From: Epiperipatus broadwayi
Taxonomy: Eukaryota > Onychophora > Udeonychophora > Euonychophora > Peripatidae
NCBI GenBank assembly: GCA_028023455.1
Contig: JAQFVV010006834.1
Coordinates: 243,534-307,533 of the forward strand
Reading direction: 5' to 3'
Length of the DNA stretch: 64,000 bases
Numbering within the stretch: position 1 is the stretch's first letter; every line of letters begins with the position of its first letter. Shown here piece by piece: positions 1 to 12,475 of this stretch. The notes beneath the pieces are model-generated. The model did not search any database. It saw nothing but the letters and a program-made list of their open reading frames with translations, and had not been told where the DNA came from. A program made the position numbers and the translations under genes.

Positions 1-690
1 CATGTGTTTGCATATCCAGTACCTAAAGCTGATGCTAGAAATGTAGTCAGGTGCATGGACAGTTTTCAAATTCCTTTGGTTGGTAAGCCGGAGACAATCC
101 TGTCTGACCATACCACCGCCTTCATATTAGACACATGGAAAAGATAGATTTGAAGAAATAATATGACACACATTATGAGTTTCCTAAGACATCCTCAATC
201 TAACCCATGTGAGCAGGTGATGAAGGAGTTTGGTAGGTTGTTTAGGGTTTATCTTGATGAAAATCAACGGATGTGTGTTAATATACTACATCAAATTATA
301 CAGTACATAAATGTCACAAGCAATAAATCTATTAAATTCACCCCAATCCAGTTGCACTTTGAAAAACTGGAACTTCTACTTATTAAAACTCCCTTAATTT
401 TTATTGTTGAAGACGTAAACCCAGAGGATAATCAGCAAAAAGCCAAGGTTAATTTAAATAAAATGAATGAAAAATGAGTCAATTTGTCTAAAGCTAGGCC
501 ACATTCGTTTAAAGTACATGATTATGTACTTTACTTGTAAGGACAACTTATGTCAGCAATCCTCAAAAACCCATTTTCAGAATGTTTCTGAACTTATATG
601 AAGGCCACTATCAGATAATTAAAAAAAAATAGGAAAAAACGCCTTCCTGCCCTGGAAGGAACATAAAAAACTTACAATGCATAAAGTTTA
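1..690 (+). pseudogene. Decayed Ty3/gypsy integrase fragment (3' end of pol)
   Basis: Frame 1 reads as the core and tail of a retroviral-type integrase, the enzyme that joins element cDNA to the genome. The stretch holding the second catalytic aspartate appears as LSDHTTAF near 107-127. A glutamate motif, NPCEQVM, follows around 202-222, and then a positively charged linker. Two in-frame stops lie at 145-153 and another at 475-477. Weak similarity to the C-terminal domain continues past 477: a VHDYV-like motif near 515, then YEGHYQII near 597-620 in a shifted frame. It clearly resembles the integrase at 61.6-62.3 kb (shared NPQSNPCE-like motif and spacing), so it belongs to a related but diverged family. 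The 5' part lies outside the window. Seen: stops, frameshift and motif order. Inferred: no function. Confidence 0.85.
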
Positions 691-820
691 GCACTTGTGC
701 CACCTAAAAATTAAGCAAAGTAAATATGATTATTATATGTCAGTCCACATTATATAATATAAAATTAATCATCTGTATATAACTAATGAAGATGTGGTTT
801 GAATTCAGATAAAAAAACTT

Positions 821-840
821 AATAGAGAGGGATATGTAGC
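821..840 (+). other. Possible polypurine tract and 3' LTR start of the first Ty3/gypsy remnant
   Basis: A purine run, AATAGAGAGGGA, is followed by TGTAGCC at 835, about 150 bases after the integrase remnant ends. The complete element at the right of the window has a purine run followed by TGTAGG at its LTR start, so the arrangement is similar. I could not find a matching LTR right end downstream, so this is only a suggestion. Confidence 0.25.
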
Positions 841-3716
841 CATTGTGTTTGCCCAAGTCTCCATTAGATTTGAAACTTACTTATGTATAACAGTGTTTGA
901 TAAAATGTTTCGTAATGAGCTATATATTTTTTAACAGACAAGATTTCTAGTCAACGCTAAGTTTGAATTAAAGTCATATACTTATGGATTGCATAATTTT
1001 ACTTAGTACGCAAACTAAAAAAAAATAATCATAAAGGTTTATAAGTAAAAAATATTTTATTTAGTATTGATTCATAAAGTAATCTAAAAGCCAAAATCAT
1101 AATTGAGAAGTATATGGGTAGCAATGTTTATAAATCATTTTAATGTTTTGGAGACTTTGGGGAATGAAAATAGACAATTGTAATTTTACAATAATAAGTT
1201 AAAATACAATAATTAATAAAATAAAATTGTCATTGAAAAAATAAAGAATTAATCAAAGTGTTGAGCAATCGATTTAACTAGAATTGTATGTGTTTGTGAT
1301 GCTTGTATGTGTAGATTTGATTATGAGTTTTAATTATAGGGTTAATTATCGAGTAATAATTACCGTGTGTTATCTTATTGGAAAGCTTGTTTAAAGAAGA
1401 ATTAATGTGTTTCAATAATTCATTCATAGCGGCCAACTTTCATTCAAGATTCTGGGTTTGACGTTAGGTTGCTATGCATTTTTTTTTTTAAAAAAATCTT
1501 TCATTTTATTTTTGCATGAAAATTTCCACGACTGGGAAAATACTAAAGAAAGCCATGTGATATTTGTGAAGTGGGAATGTATAATTTTAGAAAAAACAAC
1601 AGGTAATCAACCAATTGAAATATAGACATAAATCGTTTGGCAGGTCAATCATATAGGAGGGGAAGGAAGGGATCCAGAAAGTATAAAAGGTTAATCCATT
1701 CTTTAGGGTAGTTATTCATCATTGGTTATTTAGAAAAATCTCCTAGGGTTCAATAAGCAATTTTTCAATACAAAACTTATAAGTTTGATATTACTTTTAA
1801 GTTATGTTTCCTGAATGAGAAACTTCATCAGGTTTTATAATATTGTTACAAAATGAGTTGTGACTAAATTACTGTATTAGGCACATCTTTTCTTCTCCAA
1901 AAGTTGCTAACATCCTGAATTCTCTTTCATCCAAATGTACCCAATTTATCAGTGATCGGCAAGTAATGAAGTTTAAACTGCAGGAGTAATTTTGCTCAGG
2001 CAAAATCGATGAAACAATGTGTTTTATGAATAATTATTGCAAATTTAACTTTATTAAATTTAAAAGAGCTAGCTATTTGTATTATCCAAAATTTCAAGAG
2101 AAAATAATTCTGAATTCTTAAAATAAGGGGGAACTGAACACTAAAATTCCATATGAAGTATTAAATCATCGTAATTGGAATGAGAAATACATTGTAAATG
2201 GACGTCCTACAATGAATTTAGATTAATTCATTATACATATCAAAACTTAAAAGCTGCTTATCTTCAACTATGAAAAAGCAATTCATGCCAAGAACCCAAA
2301 ATGGACTAAGGATTAGAACTAACAATGAAAATTTATTTCATTCCATTATAAGGTTTGATCATATATAAATATGACTCCTTCAATAAAGGCCTCGGAAGAG
2401 TAATTTGCAATTAAAAAGGACATGGATTTTGTCCTAAAACATAAACAGAAATGATAAGTCTCAAGGAGTGCTTCAATGAAATAGACCAGAATTTCTCATG
2501 GAATTATCGAATGTGATATGTGTGCACACGGAACAAATTCAAATGAGATAAGACAAACTGAAATTTAAAGTAGGAAATGAGCAGTAAAAGTGCAGAGATG
2601 GAAAGGATCATCTGGGAGAACTATATAAGTAAAATTTATATTATGTGTTATTAGTCTCTATATTTAATCTAAAAAAAATTAATCATATATATCCGTTTAA
2701 AGTTAATCTATGTTATGTTTTTTTTGTTTTTTTTTTTTGCTGTTTCTTTTTTTTTTGAGTAGATAAGTTAATAAGAAAAAATTATGTATGTGCCTTATTC
2801 CCAATAGCAATTTGTTACTTTACATTTTTTTTATGAAGGGAATGTGAGATATTGTTAAATGAAATGTCTTTAATTGGATCAGATATTATGATCAAATGCG
2901 TAAGTTTATTGATATGTTTTACAAAGATAGTATTAATGTTGTGATAAAATATCATCATTGTCCGATAAAAGTATAGAAAGATGGTTTTAAAAGTTAATAC
3001 GCATTTCTTATTATTATTTTAAAGTTAAAATGAGTTAGATATAAGCTAATTAAAGCTTCAAAAAAATTGTTAGCTCATGTTTTATTATACTATTTCATGA
3101 GAGGATGGTATATGTAAATTTTTACTTATACAAATTGGTGTTAGATGGCAAAAAATCCCCATGAATCTAGTATTGCACTAGTATACATGGCTCACTAAGA
3201 TGTTGATTCCATTTTTATAAAGTAATTAAATGCAGTGGAGGAGATTCCCTCTTGGTTGTTTTCTACACTGTAAGATGATATGTTTATTGATGACCATAGG
3301 GTGTTAGGTATTCCCATGTCTTCTTGTATGACAAGGGATAAATCCTAGCATACCTCAACCTTAGTGAAAAGGTAATTTTTTATCTGGTCACTGCCTAACC
3401 TCATATTAATGTTTACATTCCTTACGGGTGTATAAATTTCAGATACAGTAAAGTATTAGTTTTAAGTGTTGGTTACAGAGCCTTAAAATTGATTTGATGG
3501 CAGGATGAGTGCACATAGTGTTGAAAGAGTCGAACTTAGTTCATGATTGAGTTTCACTGTTCTACCACAGCCCATGATTCATCCTGCTTCTTTTTTTTGC
3601 AAAATGTATATATAATTGACTTATATTTCTGAGAAGCATCTATGAGATTTATAAATATAATTCTGAAATAAAAATTTTCTTTTAAATATTAACTTTTATA
3701 GATGGGACTCAGATAA

Positions 3717-3718
<2 letters not shown>
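841..3718. other. Anonymous AT-rich DNA
   Basis: No open frame longer than chance and no RNA gene is visible. There are many homopolymer runs of A or T. If the LTR start at 835 is real, the first 1-2 kb would be LTR. A purine-rich block at 1657-1674 is another possible polypurine tract. The stretch 2150-2600 is slightly less AT-rich but is closed in all frames. Confidence 0.5.
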
Positions 3719-3761
<43 letters not shown>

Positions 3762-3770
3762 TATATAGTA

Positions 3771-3811
<41 letters not shown>
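3719..3811. repeat. (AT)n microsatellite, interrupted
   Basis: Two uninterrupted AT dinucleotide runs are separated by a short imperfect segment containing ACATATAT and AGTATATTT. The block lies about 100 bases left of dispersed repeat R2 copy A. Confidence 0.95.
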
Positions 3812-3907
3812 CAGGAGCATATATATAATTAAAAATACTAAATAAGTTAGTTTCTTTTAAAATTGTATTGTTTTACTTTTATTTTAATACTTTGTAAATA
3901 CATTTTT

Positions 3908-4486
3908 TGTCATAAAAATCCAAGATGGAAGGTGCAGTTGTTAACTGTCCAGATATAATTAAAGTTTCATGATTTTAAAACGAATTTGTAAATTAAAGTT
4001 AAGGAGAGTAAAATCTAAAACAAAGCTAATTGATTTTAGTTAGCTATTAATATTTTTATCAAATCCATATCCAAACTGGAAATTGGTTTGAAATTTTTTT
4101 GGACAGTTATCTCATGAATGCATCTCTACTAAAAATAGAGAAAAGCTTTTTTGTAAATTAAGGATCCATTAGAATAATGAAGTTTAATTAATACAAACAT
4201 TCTTTGAGTGGCTAAAAACTGACATATTTAGCCTAAAAATCTATGGTGTCAGAGTTTGGTCAATCATTGCTAGCTGACTTCATGTCCATTTAATTTTTAG
4301 GGGCCTAAGCCACCTCCCCCTCCATCTTCAGCCCCACTCATGCTGAGATGTAGCTCCAACCACTCAAGAGTGCCCATGCTGTCAAAGAATGCCATCTGCC
4401 ATGGAAGATTCACCAATACTTCATAGAATCCTGATGTAACCATCCCAAAGAGAGTATAATTGCATTAGCCAATTCTAATTTGTCAT
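3908..4486 (+). repeat. Dispersed repeat R2, copy A
   Basis: This segment aligns by eye over nearly its whole length with the reverse complement of 54075-54672. Shared landmarks in order are GATGGAAGGTGCA near 3924, TTTTTGGACAGTTAT near 4098, GAGTTTGGTCAA near 4251, a patch containing CATCTTCAGCC near 4324, and CCCAAAG near 4444. The patch at 4305-4450 is much richer in G+C than its surroundings. No protein can be read from either copy. It is either an old non-autonomous transposon or part of a larger unrecognised element. Confidence 0.8.
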
Positions 4487-5012
4487 TTAATTTGTAAACT
4501 AATGTTTTCTTTATGTTTAATTTTTTTTTTTCAAAAACTCGCTAATCGAGTATGTTAACCTTTTTGTATAAATTCTCTGCTATGTAAACTAATCTTTTAT
4601 CGAACTCACACTTCTTATTATTTTTATAATTTAGTGCGGTTGTAATTTAATTTTAATGATATTTTTTATATTTTTCACTTAATTTTATTTGTAAATGCCA
4701 ATAAAACCTAGTCTTATGAACTTCTTTGTCTCACTGTCAAATAGAAAGGGGGTGTTAATGGGTTCTTGTTATTTATTTCTAAATATTTTGTAAGATTGTC
4801 TTTGTACTTTAAATGAATACCTGTTTTTTTAAATAAATGTTTTATCATAAATTTATACAAAATGTATAAATATTTTGCAATCGTGGGTGGATATTGGTGT
4901 CTGTTAATGTTATTAATTTCTTATTGATCATTATCATCAAAAGACTGGTGACTTAAATCTATTTTGTAATTATAAATTTATTTAAACGCACATTGTACAT
5001 TGATTACGTAAG

Positions 5013-5142
5013 TAATATTCATTAAGGCTGTAGCCTCAAGCACATGCATATAAAATGTGACAGTAGAGACCTCTACAGTAGAGGTCCCTACTTTTGCATG
5101 TTTATACACATGTGCTTGAGGCTACAGCCTTAATGAATATTA
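5013..5142. mobile_element. Fold-back (MITE-like) element with perfect 34-base arms
   Basis: The left arm 5013-5046 is the exact reverse complement of 5109-5142 (34 of 34). The arms start TAATATTCATTAAGGCTGTA. Between them is a second, near-palindromic motif around GTAGAGACCTCTAC (about 5062-5092). The same terminal motif and inner GTAGAGGTCCCTAC motif recur at 47.4-48.0 kb, so this is a family. A 19-base direct repeat beginning TTAAATCTATTTTG occurs at 4953-4971 and again at 5140-5158. It could be a target duplication or a local duplication. No coding capacity. Confidence 0.85.
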
Positions 5143-5533
5143 AATCTATTTTGTAATTTGCACTTTTAAGTGCATTAATTTTAGTTTTATTTAATATGTT
5201 AAAATATTGATTCAAGAATGGTGAGTAATGCACGCTTCATTGATTATAGTTTAATTTATGATAAATGACTTTAGCTTACATAGAAAAATTATATTTGTTA
5301 AACCATTTAAGGCTTTACTTTAATATTTAAATTCAATGACTTTCTATTATTATGATAGTATTGCTGACATATGTCAAATTATTATTAACCTACATAAGGC
5401 TTTGATCTGATTTGACTATACCTCACTCCAGGGAGTCATGATCCTCTTCGTTCATCATTCTTCTCCAAATATATATTTTTATTCTGTTTTGATTCACCTG
5501 TACATCATTCTAGGGATTCAAAGCCTACCATCT

Positions 5534-5876
5534 TTAATGTCCTTGTCCATGATAGAAATTTATGTCTACTTCTAGAACACACAGGTTAGAGTAGATGAAG
5601 CTCTGTATGGATCGCCATGGTCCAGCCCATAAAAACTTTCTACCTACCTTTTCTTTCTGTACCACTCTAGCAAGAAGCTGGTATGTATTACCTTTAAAAA
5701 AATTGGAGAATGACCATGTCTTGGCCAAATGTGCCATTTTCTCTCGCTGATATTATGATAGCACCACCATTTCTCATAGGTAGTTTTCTAGCCTGTTGAG
5801 CAAAATAAATTGTAATTATATGTGATAATAAAACGTTTTTCTCTTTGTAATATTTTTCGTTGGAGTTTAAATCCAA
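5534..5876 (-). pseudogene. Possible remnant of a Ty3/gypsy integrase C-terminal (GPY-like) region
   Basis: Two overlapping minus-strand frames of 60 and 67 codons contain LLARVVQKEKVGRKF followed by WAGPW. This order (charged loop, R-K-F, then W-x-GP-aromatic) resembles the GPY/F module at the end of many Ty3/gypsy integrases. No integrase core is visible beside it, and the two frames are shifted relative to each other. The call rests on this short motif alone and may be coincidence. Confidence 0.35.
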
Positions 5877-5879
5877 ATT

Positions 5880-8200
5880 CTCATGAAGCTGCCTTACCCT
5901 TTATTGAAATAAGCCATTCCTGCAATTATAGAGTTTCTCTATAGTCTATTGTTAAATGTCGAAAATGTAAAATAAATAATGTTTTAGTCTATTTACTGAT
6001 CAAAATGTATTCTTATTTTAATTGTTATAAATAAAGTCTCTAAATGAAGATAAACTTATGTATCAAATGCTAAGGGCATCATTTTAAATCGTATTATCAG
6101 CTAAACTCTATTGTATCTTTATAAATATATTTTTTAAATGTATAAAACGTCCACCAAACCACTCAGATAAATCCATTTTTGTAACCTTGAATAAAAGTTT
6201 ATTTTTAAATACATGTTCAGTATTGTAACTGCTGCACTACATTAATATTTGTTAAAATAAAAATAATCGTATGACGTTTGTTAAATGTTTATAATGAAAA
6301 TAAAGTTTTAAAGGCGTGAAGTTGATATATATATAACTCATCTTGAATTTGGTCCAAATAAATATATTTGCAACTTTAATCCAGTTGTTCAAATCTCCTT
6401 AATATATTTCTCTTATGTTTTTTTTACTTATATCTCTGGTTCACTCAATCTCTCGTCATCATCATCACCAGTTGAGTTTTCATGTTAAACGTTGTAGCAC
6501 GGGGTCAGGATATAATGAATTTATGTTGTATCACCGTAGGTGTTGTTCATATTGTTATAGTTTTAGAGAATAGGCAAACAGGTTAGAATTCATAATTGCT
6601 TCTGACCTGTGTATCTCGAGCATGATTGGATTCGGGGTACTTTTGTTTAGATTCTAATTCTTGTTAGATTGACATACATTTTCGACCGGTACAGTATATG
6701 TGAGATTATTACACTGAAACATTGCTTTATGTAAATGTTTTAATGAATTAATGAGAGTCAAGTATAATAATGAAGTCAAACATTAAACTTAAAAGTTAAA
6801 TAAGACCTGAGAATATAGTTAGCGGTGCGTATATAGAATTATCTAGAAAGTATAATCACTGCCAGCTGAAAATTTTGCTGGAATCGTAAAGTCACATTAG
6901 AATTAGTATCTTAACAACATTGATGTAGATTGGATGCACTTATAATAATAATTAAGCTAAGTACCTATTTCTTAACACTTGAAAGGTAAATTGATTGCGA
7001 GAAGGTATGCAATAATTAAAATATCTCCATTGTAAAACATAAGAGGAAGACGTATTAGGTTAATATAATTAATGGAAAATTACTAAATTTTATTGTCAGA
7101 AAAATTATCTTTAGAATTAGTAGGGGTGATTAGAAAATAAATCAGTAATTGAAAGCATTGATAATTGGGGGTAAGAATTAAATAAGAATGTATTTATAAC
7201 ATCGCAAAATTAGCAGTTTATTTAGGGGTTATTTTTTATCATACGGTTTAAGATCCGGGTAAATCCATGGGAATTATGTAAATAATGTAAATATTATTGT
7301 ATTGATTTATATTTGATAATAAAAATTGTTGTTTTTAGAATAAGATTTTTAGTAAGTCTTAGTCTTTTGCGGTTTACTTCAGTCTGAAAATGTTAAATCC
7401 AATCATGCTTCAGTATTGTTATTTATATTTGGAGCATTATTTTATTAAATTACATCAGGTAAAATTGATTTAAATGGTTAATTTTCTAAGCTTATGTAGC
7501 ACAGCAAGATTTAAATTACCAATATTCCGGAAATCATTTATTAAATTTAAAGTATAGATTATGAATTGCGGATGATTATTGGGTTATAGTGGATGCAGTG
7601 GGTGGGCATGAAAATATTTCCCCGTCTGCTGTATTCAAACACCTTCCTAGATAAACTTCTTTATAAAATTTCTTTAGTTATTAAAGTGTTTATAATATGT
7701 TATTTCCACAAATTAATGTAAGCTTAATTATTAGAGCTTTAGTGTAAGCGGACATTGACTACGTTAAAGTCAGACAATGTCAACTACCGAGGTATTTATG
7801 GTGAAGAGTGTTTATCAACAATAATCCATAACAGCGTGTTCGATTTCCAGACCTTATTATTCTGAAACCCTAATTAGAAATTATCTTAGAAGATAAATGA
7901 GCTAGTATGATAAAAAAAATTGAGAGTAAAAAAAGATAGTAGTACAAAAAAATTATGAATGTGAGGATAATGGACAGATGGATTAAGAAGGTGGAGATGG
8001 GCATATAACTATTTATAACCTGAAACAAAATTTTAATTGTGTCTTTAATGATAATGGATGGGGAGTGTGCTGAGAGTATAAATTGTAGTGGGTGTGCAGC
8101 TTAAAATTTCTTCTCTTTAATAAATACGAATTTCCAAGAATATTATTCAGTGTTTTCACCGTTTATTGATTATTTATTAACCCCTTCGTTAGATATTATT
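5880..8200. other. Anonymous AT-rich DNA
   Basis: I see no gene, RNA or long repeat here. The stretch 6450-6700 is a little less AT-rich but has no open frame of note. Confidence 0.5.
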
Positions 8201-8204
8201 AAAA

Positions 8205-9480
8205 ATTATTAGGGTAGAAAGATGGCTGTAGAGGCGATGCAATCACGGATTTTAAAAAAAAAACGCTCTACTACCATCAATGGCAAAAATATAACATTAA
8301 GAATGCGTTTTTTTTTTTTTTTTAATATTTCCCTATAGGAGGAAGTTTGCATGTAACATTTCACTTTTTGATATAATCTGCCCTTTTAAGTATCTCAATG
8401 GCTTCTCTGATTTTGCACTTGTAGAGATTGTCACATCTGGATATGATCCTGGTACTAGAAAAAATCAATTTTATGACCTGAATCTGTAGTATGCAGTGGG
8501 TGTTGTTTAACTGCATTAACATGTTCATATCTTTTAACACTTATGTGATGATTACTCATACATATGTAAAAAGGTTTCAATTTTCACATAACATTTGATA
8601 AACACCAGGAGATTCAATAGTAATTGAATTCTTAGATTTGTTTGTTATATTGTTGATCTTTTGATGAGTAGAAAACGATGTATTTATATTATAGCGTTTT
8701 AATATAAGTTCAATACTGTCTGTAGTTCCTTTTCCATATAAAACCCAAATCCCAATAGCTGATTACTCATCTTTTTGTTTTCTATTTTGACTGTTTTGGG
8801 TTTGAAATAAGGATTGTTTAATAAATTTATAATTATAACTATTTGCTAGTAAAACACTATAATATGATTTATTTATTCTTACAGATGTGATTTATCTGAT
8901 TGCTCTATTTAAAAGAGTTATGGCTACAGAAACTACCTGAGTAGGGTAGTGATGATATTGGAAATGTAAATAGCTATCAGTGTGTTCATTGTTCCTGTAA
9001 ATCGAAAAAGATAAACTAATTGGTGTTCTGGTGACTAGCAAATCAAGTAAAGATAGTTTTCCATCACAATCTGCTTCCATTGCAAATTTAATATGAGGAT
9101 GCATATTATTTAAATGTAATAAAAATGACCTATTTTTTTCCTTGCTGCCTTATGAAAAAAATGTGTCATCTATGTATCTGAGCCAAATGAGAGGTTTTAA
9201 AGATGATGATTCTAAAGGACGAGTTTCTGTATTTTCCATGAATAATTCCACTATTACTCCTGAGATAGGTGAGCATGTAGGAGTAAGAAAACCTTGTCTG
9301 TACTACTGTCCATTGTATACAAAATATGTGTTCAAAAGACAATGTTCAATCAAAGCAATAATATGGTTTGGTAAATTGCAGCGTTGGAGATTACATTTAA
9401 AGTTTCATCAATTGGAATGTTTGTAAACAAAGACAGGATATTAAAACTGACCAGAATGGCATTAACATTAATTTTTAAAA
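8205..9480 (-). pseudogene. Penelope-like element remnant, minus arm of an inverted pair
   Basis: Read on the minus strand, this is the C-terminal half of the same PLE family as the copy at 24.7-27.3 kb. It carries part of the reverse transcriptase palm (9240-9470), the connecting region (about 8890-9104, with the SLSFSIYR motif and a histidine-rich segment), and a decayed GIY-YIG endonuclease down to about 8350. It ends with the GTAGAGGCG-type terminal sequence near 8230. Many stops and indels interrupt it. PLEs are retrotransposons in which a reverse transcriptase is joined to a GIY-YIG nuclease that nicks target DNA. This arm stops abruptly near 9480, where the opposite-strand arm begins. 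Confidence 0.88.
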
Positions 9481-9495
9481 TAATCCATCATGAAA

Positions 9496-10935
9496 AATCA
9501 TTTGACTGTCCAAAATTTTATGGACTCTCAAATAATCACAAATGATATTTATCTGATTTCGTTAAAGCTACAATCCTAACTATTAAATCGTATAATAAAA
9601 ACCCTTTTCACTTTATTTCTGTTTTTAAATGTTTAAAAAAATAATGCTAATGGCATTCTGGTCAGTTTTGATGCCGTGTCTTTGTTTACAAACATTGCAA
9701 TTGATGAAACTTTAAATGTAATCTGACAACGCTGCAATTTACCAAACCATATTATTGCTTTGATTAAACATTGTCTCTTGAACACATATTTCGTATACAA
9801 TGGACAACATTACAGACAAGTTTTTGGCACTCCTATGGACTCACCTACTTCAGGAGCAATAGCTGGTTTATTCATGGAAAAATGTAGAAACTAGTGTTTT
9901 AGAATCATCTTTAAAACCTCTCATTTGGCTCAGATACACAGATGACACTTTTGTCATATGGCAACATGAAAAAAATAAATTAGATGATTTTTTCTTACAT
10001 TTAAATAATATATATTCTTATATTAATTTTACTATGGAGACAGAGTCTGATGGAAATCTCCCTTTTCTTGATGTTCTAGCCATCAGGACACCAAACAGTT
10101 TTTTTTTTTTGATTTACAGATAGAATATACACATCGTTAGATAGTTACATTTACATTGTCATCTTCACCCAACTCAGATAGTTTATGTAGCCAAAACTCT
10201 TTTAAATATAGCGATTAATTTTTCAGATAAGTCACATTTGAAGGAAGAAATAAATCGTATTAATAATGTTTCATTAGCAAATAATTATAATTATAAATGT
10301 ATTAAACAAGCCTTATTTCATGCCTAAAATGGACAAAATAGGAAACAAAAAGGTGATAAGTCAGCTATTAGGATTTGTGTTCCATATGTAAAAGGAACTA
10401 CAGACAGCATTGGATGCACATTAAAACGCTATAACGTAAATAACCATGACTAAGAATTCAATTCCGCTTGAATCTTAGTGTTTATCAAATCTCATGAGAA
10501 AATTATAAATATTTTTTTATATAGGCATAAATAATCGTTGTTTCAGTGTTAGGAGAGATGAACATGCTAATGCAGTTAAACAACACTCATCTTCAGAGCA
10601 CTCTGACTCCATACTATAGATTCAGGTCATAAATTTGATTTTCTAGTACCAGGATCATATCCAGATGTGATAATCTCTACAAGTGCCTAATCAGAGAAGC
10701 CATTGATATACTTAAAAGGCCAGATTGTATCAATAAGTGAGATTATACATTCAAGCTCTTTTGAAAAAAAAATATTTTTTTTTTAAAATAAACATTCTAA
10801 ATTTAACATTTTTGCTATTGGTGGAACTTTAATATTTTTTTTTTTCCAAATCTGTGATTGTAGCGCCTCTACAACGTCTTTCTACATTTTATCACCCAGT
10901 AGATGACTTGCGTAATCAAGTCGTAACTTCTTTAT
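9496..10935 (+). pseudogene. Penelope-like element remnant, plus arm of an inverted pair
   Basis: On the plus strand the same PLE family resumes at CPKFYGL-type sequence (about 9509). It then shows motif A near 9660-9710 (SFDAVSLFTNI-like), motif B near 9825-9850 (GTPMDSP, where the better copies have GTPMGSP), and motif C near 9935 (RYTDD, where the better copies have RYIDD). Connecting and nuclease regions follow to about 10740, and the terminal sequence GTAGCGCCTCTAC lies at 10860-10872. Stops and deletions are frequent. Around 9960-10010 the reading frame is intact across a place where both copies at 25.7 and 28.5 kb are broken. N-terminal parts are at the centre and 3' ends point outward. 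Confidence 0.88.
10897..10928 (+). ncRNA. Degenerate hammerhead-ribozyme-like motif in the PLE terminus
   Basis: The order is CAGTAGAT, a 6-bp stem GACTTG/CAAGTC with loop CGTAAT, then GTAAC. It corresponds position by position to the better copy at 29487-29520. The G-U pair present there is an A-U pair here, which preserves the stem. The conserved CUGAUGA and GAAA boxes are both damaged, so it is unlikely to cleave. Confidence 0.45.
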
Positions 10936-11049
10936 ATTAATATTTACATTTTTAACATAATATAAATTGATTTATGTAGTGAAGAAAGTTTGGAGTAAAT
11001 GCCGTCGATCATATACATATTTTTATTCATAATTTTCAAAAATATAAAC

Positions 11050-11835
11050 AAATTAAAGCACTTTATATAGGTCTTCATGGTCACCTGTAATTAGTGATCA
11101 ATTCATGAATAATTTTAAAAGTGAAGGAATAAATGTAGCTGTTAATAGAGATTCTATTTCGCTCTGATATGTGGATGATACAACTGTCATATGCTTTTTG
11201 TTATTGGTACTTTGGACTCCTTTTTTTTTTTTCCAATGATTGGAATCCTAATATTAGTTATACTACGGAAGTTGGAAAAAGTCGCTTTCTTGTCTAAATA
11301 TTTTGATTGTAAGAAAATGTGATGACTCCTTATCAATATCGGATTACAGAAAATCCACTCGCGCATACATAAATATTAATTTTAATTTTCATCATCATTT
11401 TGCACACATAGTTTCTATAGCAAAACATCTTTTGTCAAGAGCTTATAGTTTGACTGATAAAGATCGTCTTATTCAAAAAAATAACACTAACACAAATATT
11501 CTATTTTCTTTTGGTTGCAATAAAAACATCACATATAGGACCTCACATATTATTGACATTAAAAAAAGAATGTAAAATTAATAATTCAACTGGTTATAGA
11601 GTAATTTGCCTTATATTAATGTAGTCATTGATAAAACAAGTAGAAGTCTATCTAATTTTAACATAAAGACTATTTTTTTTCCACTAGAAAAATTAAATGG
11701 TGATTTTATCCATAATTTTAAAGACAGAGTATTTTTGGAATACCAGAGTGCTTATGAAATTCTACGTTTACAGTTCTTGAAAATCTATGTAGATCAATGT
11801 AGTCCCCAAATTAATATCAGAATAAGTTAATTAGA
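11050..11835 (+). pseudogene. Second Penelope-like family, decayed fragment
   Basis: A different PLE family from its left neighbour. It shows a motif B remnant (HGSPVIS near 11077-11097) and a motif C remnant (YVDDTTVI near 11168-11191). A connecting region in the frame at 11303-11575 (SISDYRKS, then a histidine-rich stretch, then SIAKHLLSRAYSLTD) matches the order in the 25 kb copy (SFSIYRKD, HHH, SVAKTLLNRAINLSD). The frame at 11606-11830 matches the region before the nuclease (LPYINVVIDKTSRSL against VPYVKGTTDSIGRIL). The GIY-YIG core itself is not clear. Several stops interrupt it. Homology is inferred from motif order; sequence identity is low. Confidence 0.75.
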
Positions 11836-12129
11836 ACAAAATTGTAATCATAAAAATAATAAATATAACCATAATAAACTATTATAAACTGTTTTTCGAT
11901 CTGGAGAAGTACTTTCCGTTATTTTTTAAACCTGCCTCAACTGATATCAATTTAATGAATTTAATATTTTGAATTTAATGACAACTTAGGCTGATTTTAG
12001 AAATTAGCAGATTAAAAGAATGTTTATAATAGATTCTTACCTTTATATTTATTATTTTTCTGATATATATATATATCAAAATATTAATATATAACAAACT
12101 AACCAAAGGAAATACATATAAAAACAAAA

Positions 12130-12301
12130 AAAAAAAAGATTTATAAATCCAATAAATAATATTATATTTCAACCAGAGGACTAGTTTTCATCAGAAAGAA
12201 AAAATACTCATTAAAATGGCGATAATTAAAAATTTTACTGTGTATTTTTTCTTTCTACTGGTTGAAATATAATATTATTTATTGGATGTATAAGTCTTTT
12301 T

Positions 12302-12306
<5 letters not shown>
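12130..12306. repeat. Inverted repeat of about 80-base arms with an (AT) tract at its right edge
   Basis: The arm 12130-12215 is nearly the reverse complement of 12235-12306. Both contain the reverse-oriented string GGTTGAAATATAATATTA and the string ATTTTTTCTTTCT. The right arm lacks about 18 bases that the left arm carries, and these are exactly the first half of the hammerhead-like core. The right arm runs directly into an (AT) run at 12306-12335. By position and motif it is most simply the terminal region of a PLE in inverted duplication. Confidence 0.8.
12167..12194 (-). ncRNA. Hammerhead-ribozyme-like core
   Basis: On the minus strand the exact box CTGATGA is followed by an extra A, then a 6-bp stem AACTAG/CTGGTT closed by the loop TCCT, then GAAA. 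That is the conserved core order of a hammerhead ribozyme, a self-cleaving RNA known from PLE termini. I could not fit convincing stems I and III or a cleavage triplet in the AT-rich flanks, so activity is doubtful. Confidence 0.5.
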
Positions 12307-12337
<31 letters not shown>

Positions 12338-12475
12338 CAACGCTCAGGTTCAAGCCCTTCTCGTTGCACCTTTCAGTGTAAATAACAAACCTATCTTTGC
12401 TGGGTTCAAACCCTATTAAAAATTAATTTTATTAGAATAAACATATAAACCGTACTATCGTGGCTGGGTGCGCAG
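12338..12475. other. Possible tRNA-derived SINE fragment
   Basis: Two T-loop-like (B box) strings occur: GGTTCAAGCCC near 12349 and GGGTTCAAACCC near 12400. A less AT-rich patch, TGGCTGGGTGCGCAGC, follows at 12461. No cloverleaf folds and no A box is correctly spaced, so I do not call a tRNA gene. Confidence 0.25.

Noticed and set aside
12338-12475. tRNA gene from two B-box-like strings
   Set aside because: No cloverleaf and no correctly spaced A box; at most an old SINE fragment.
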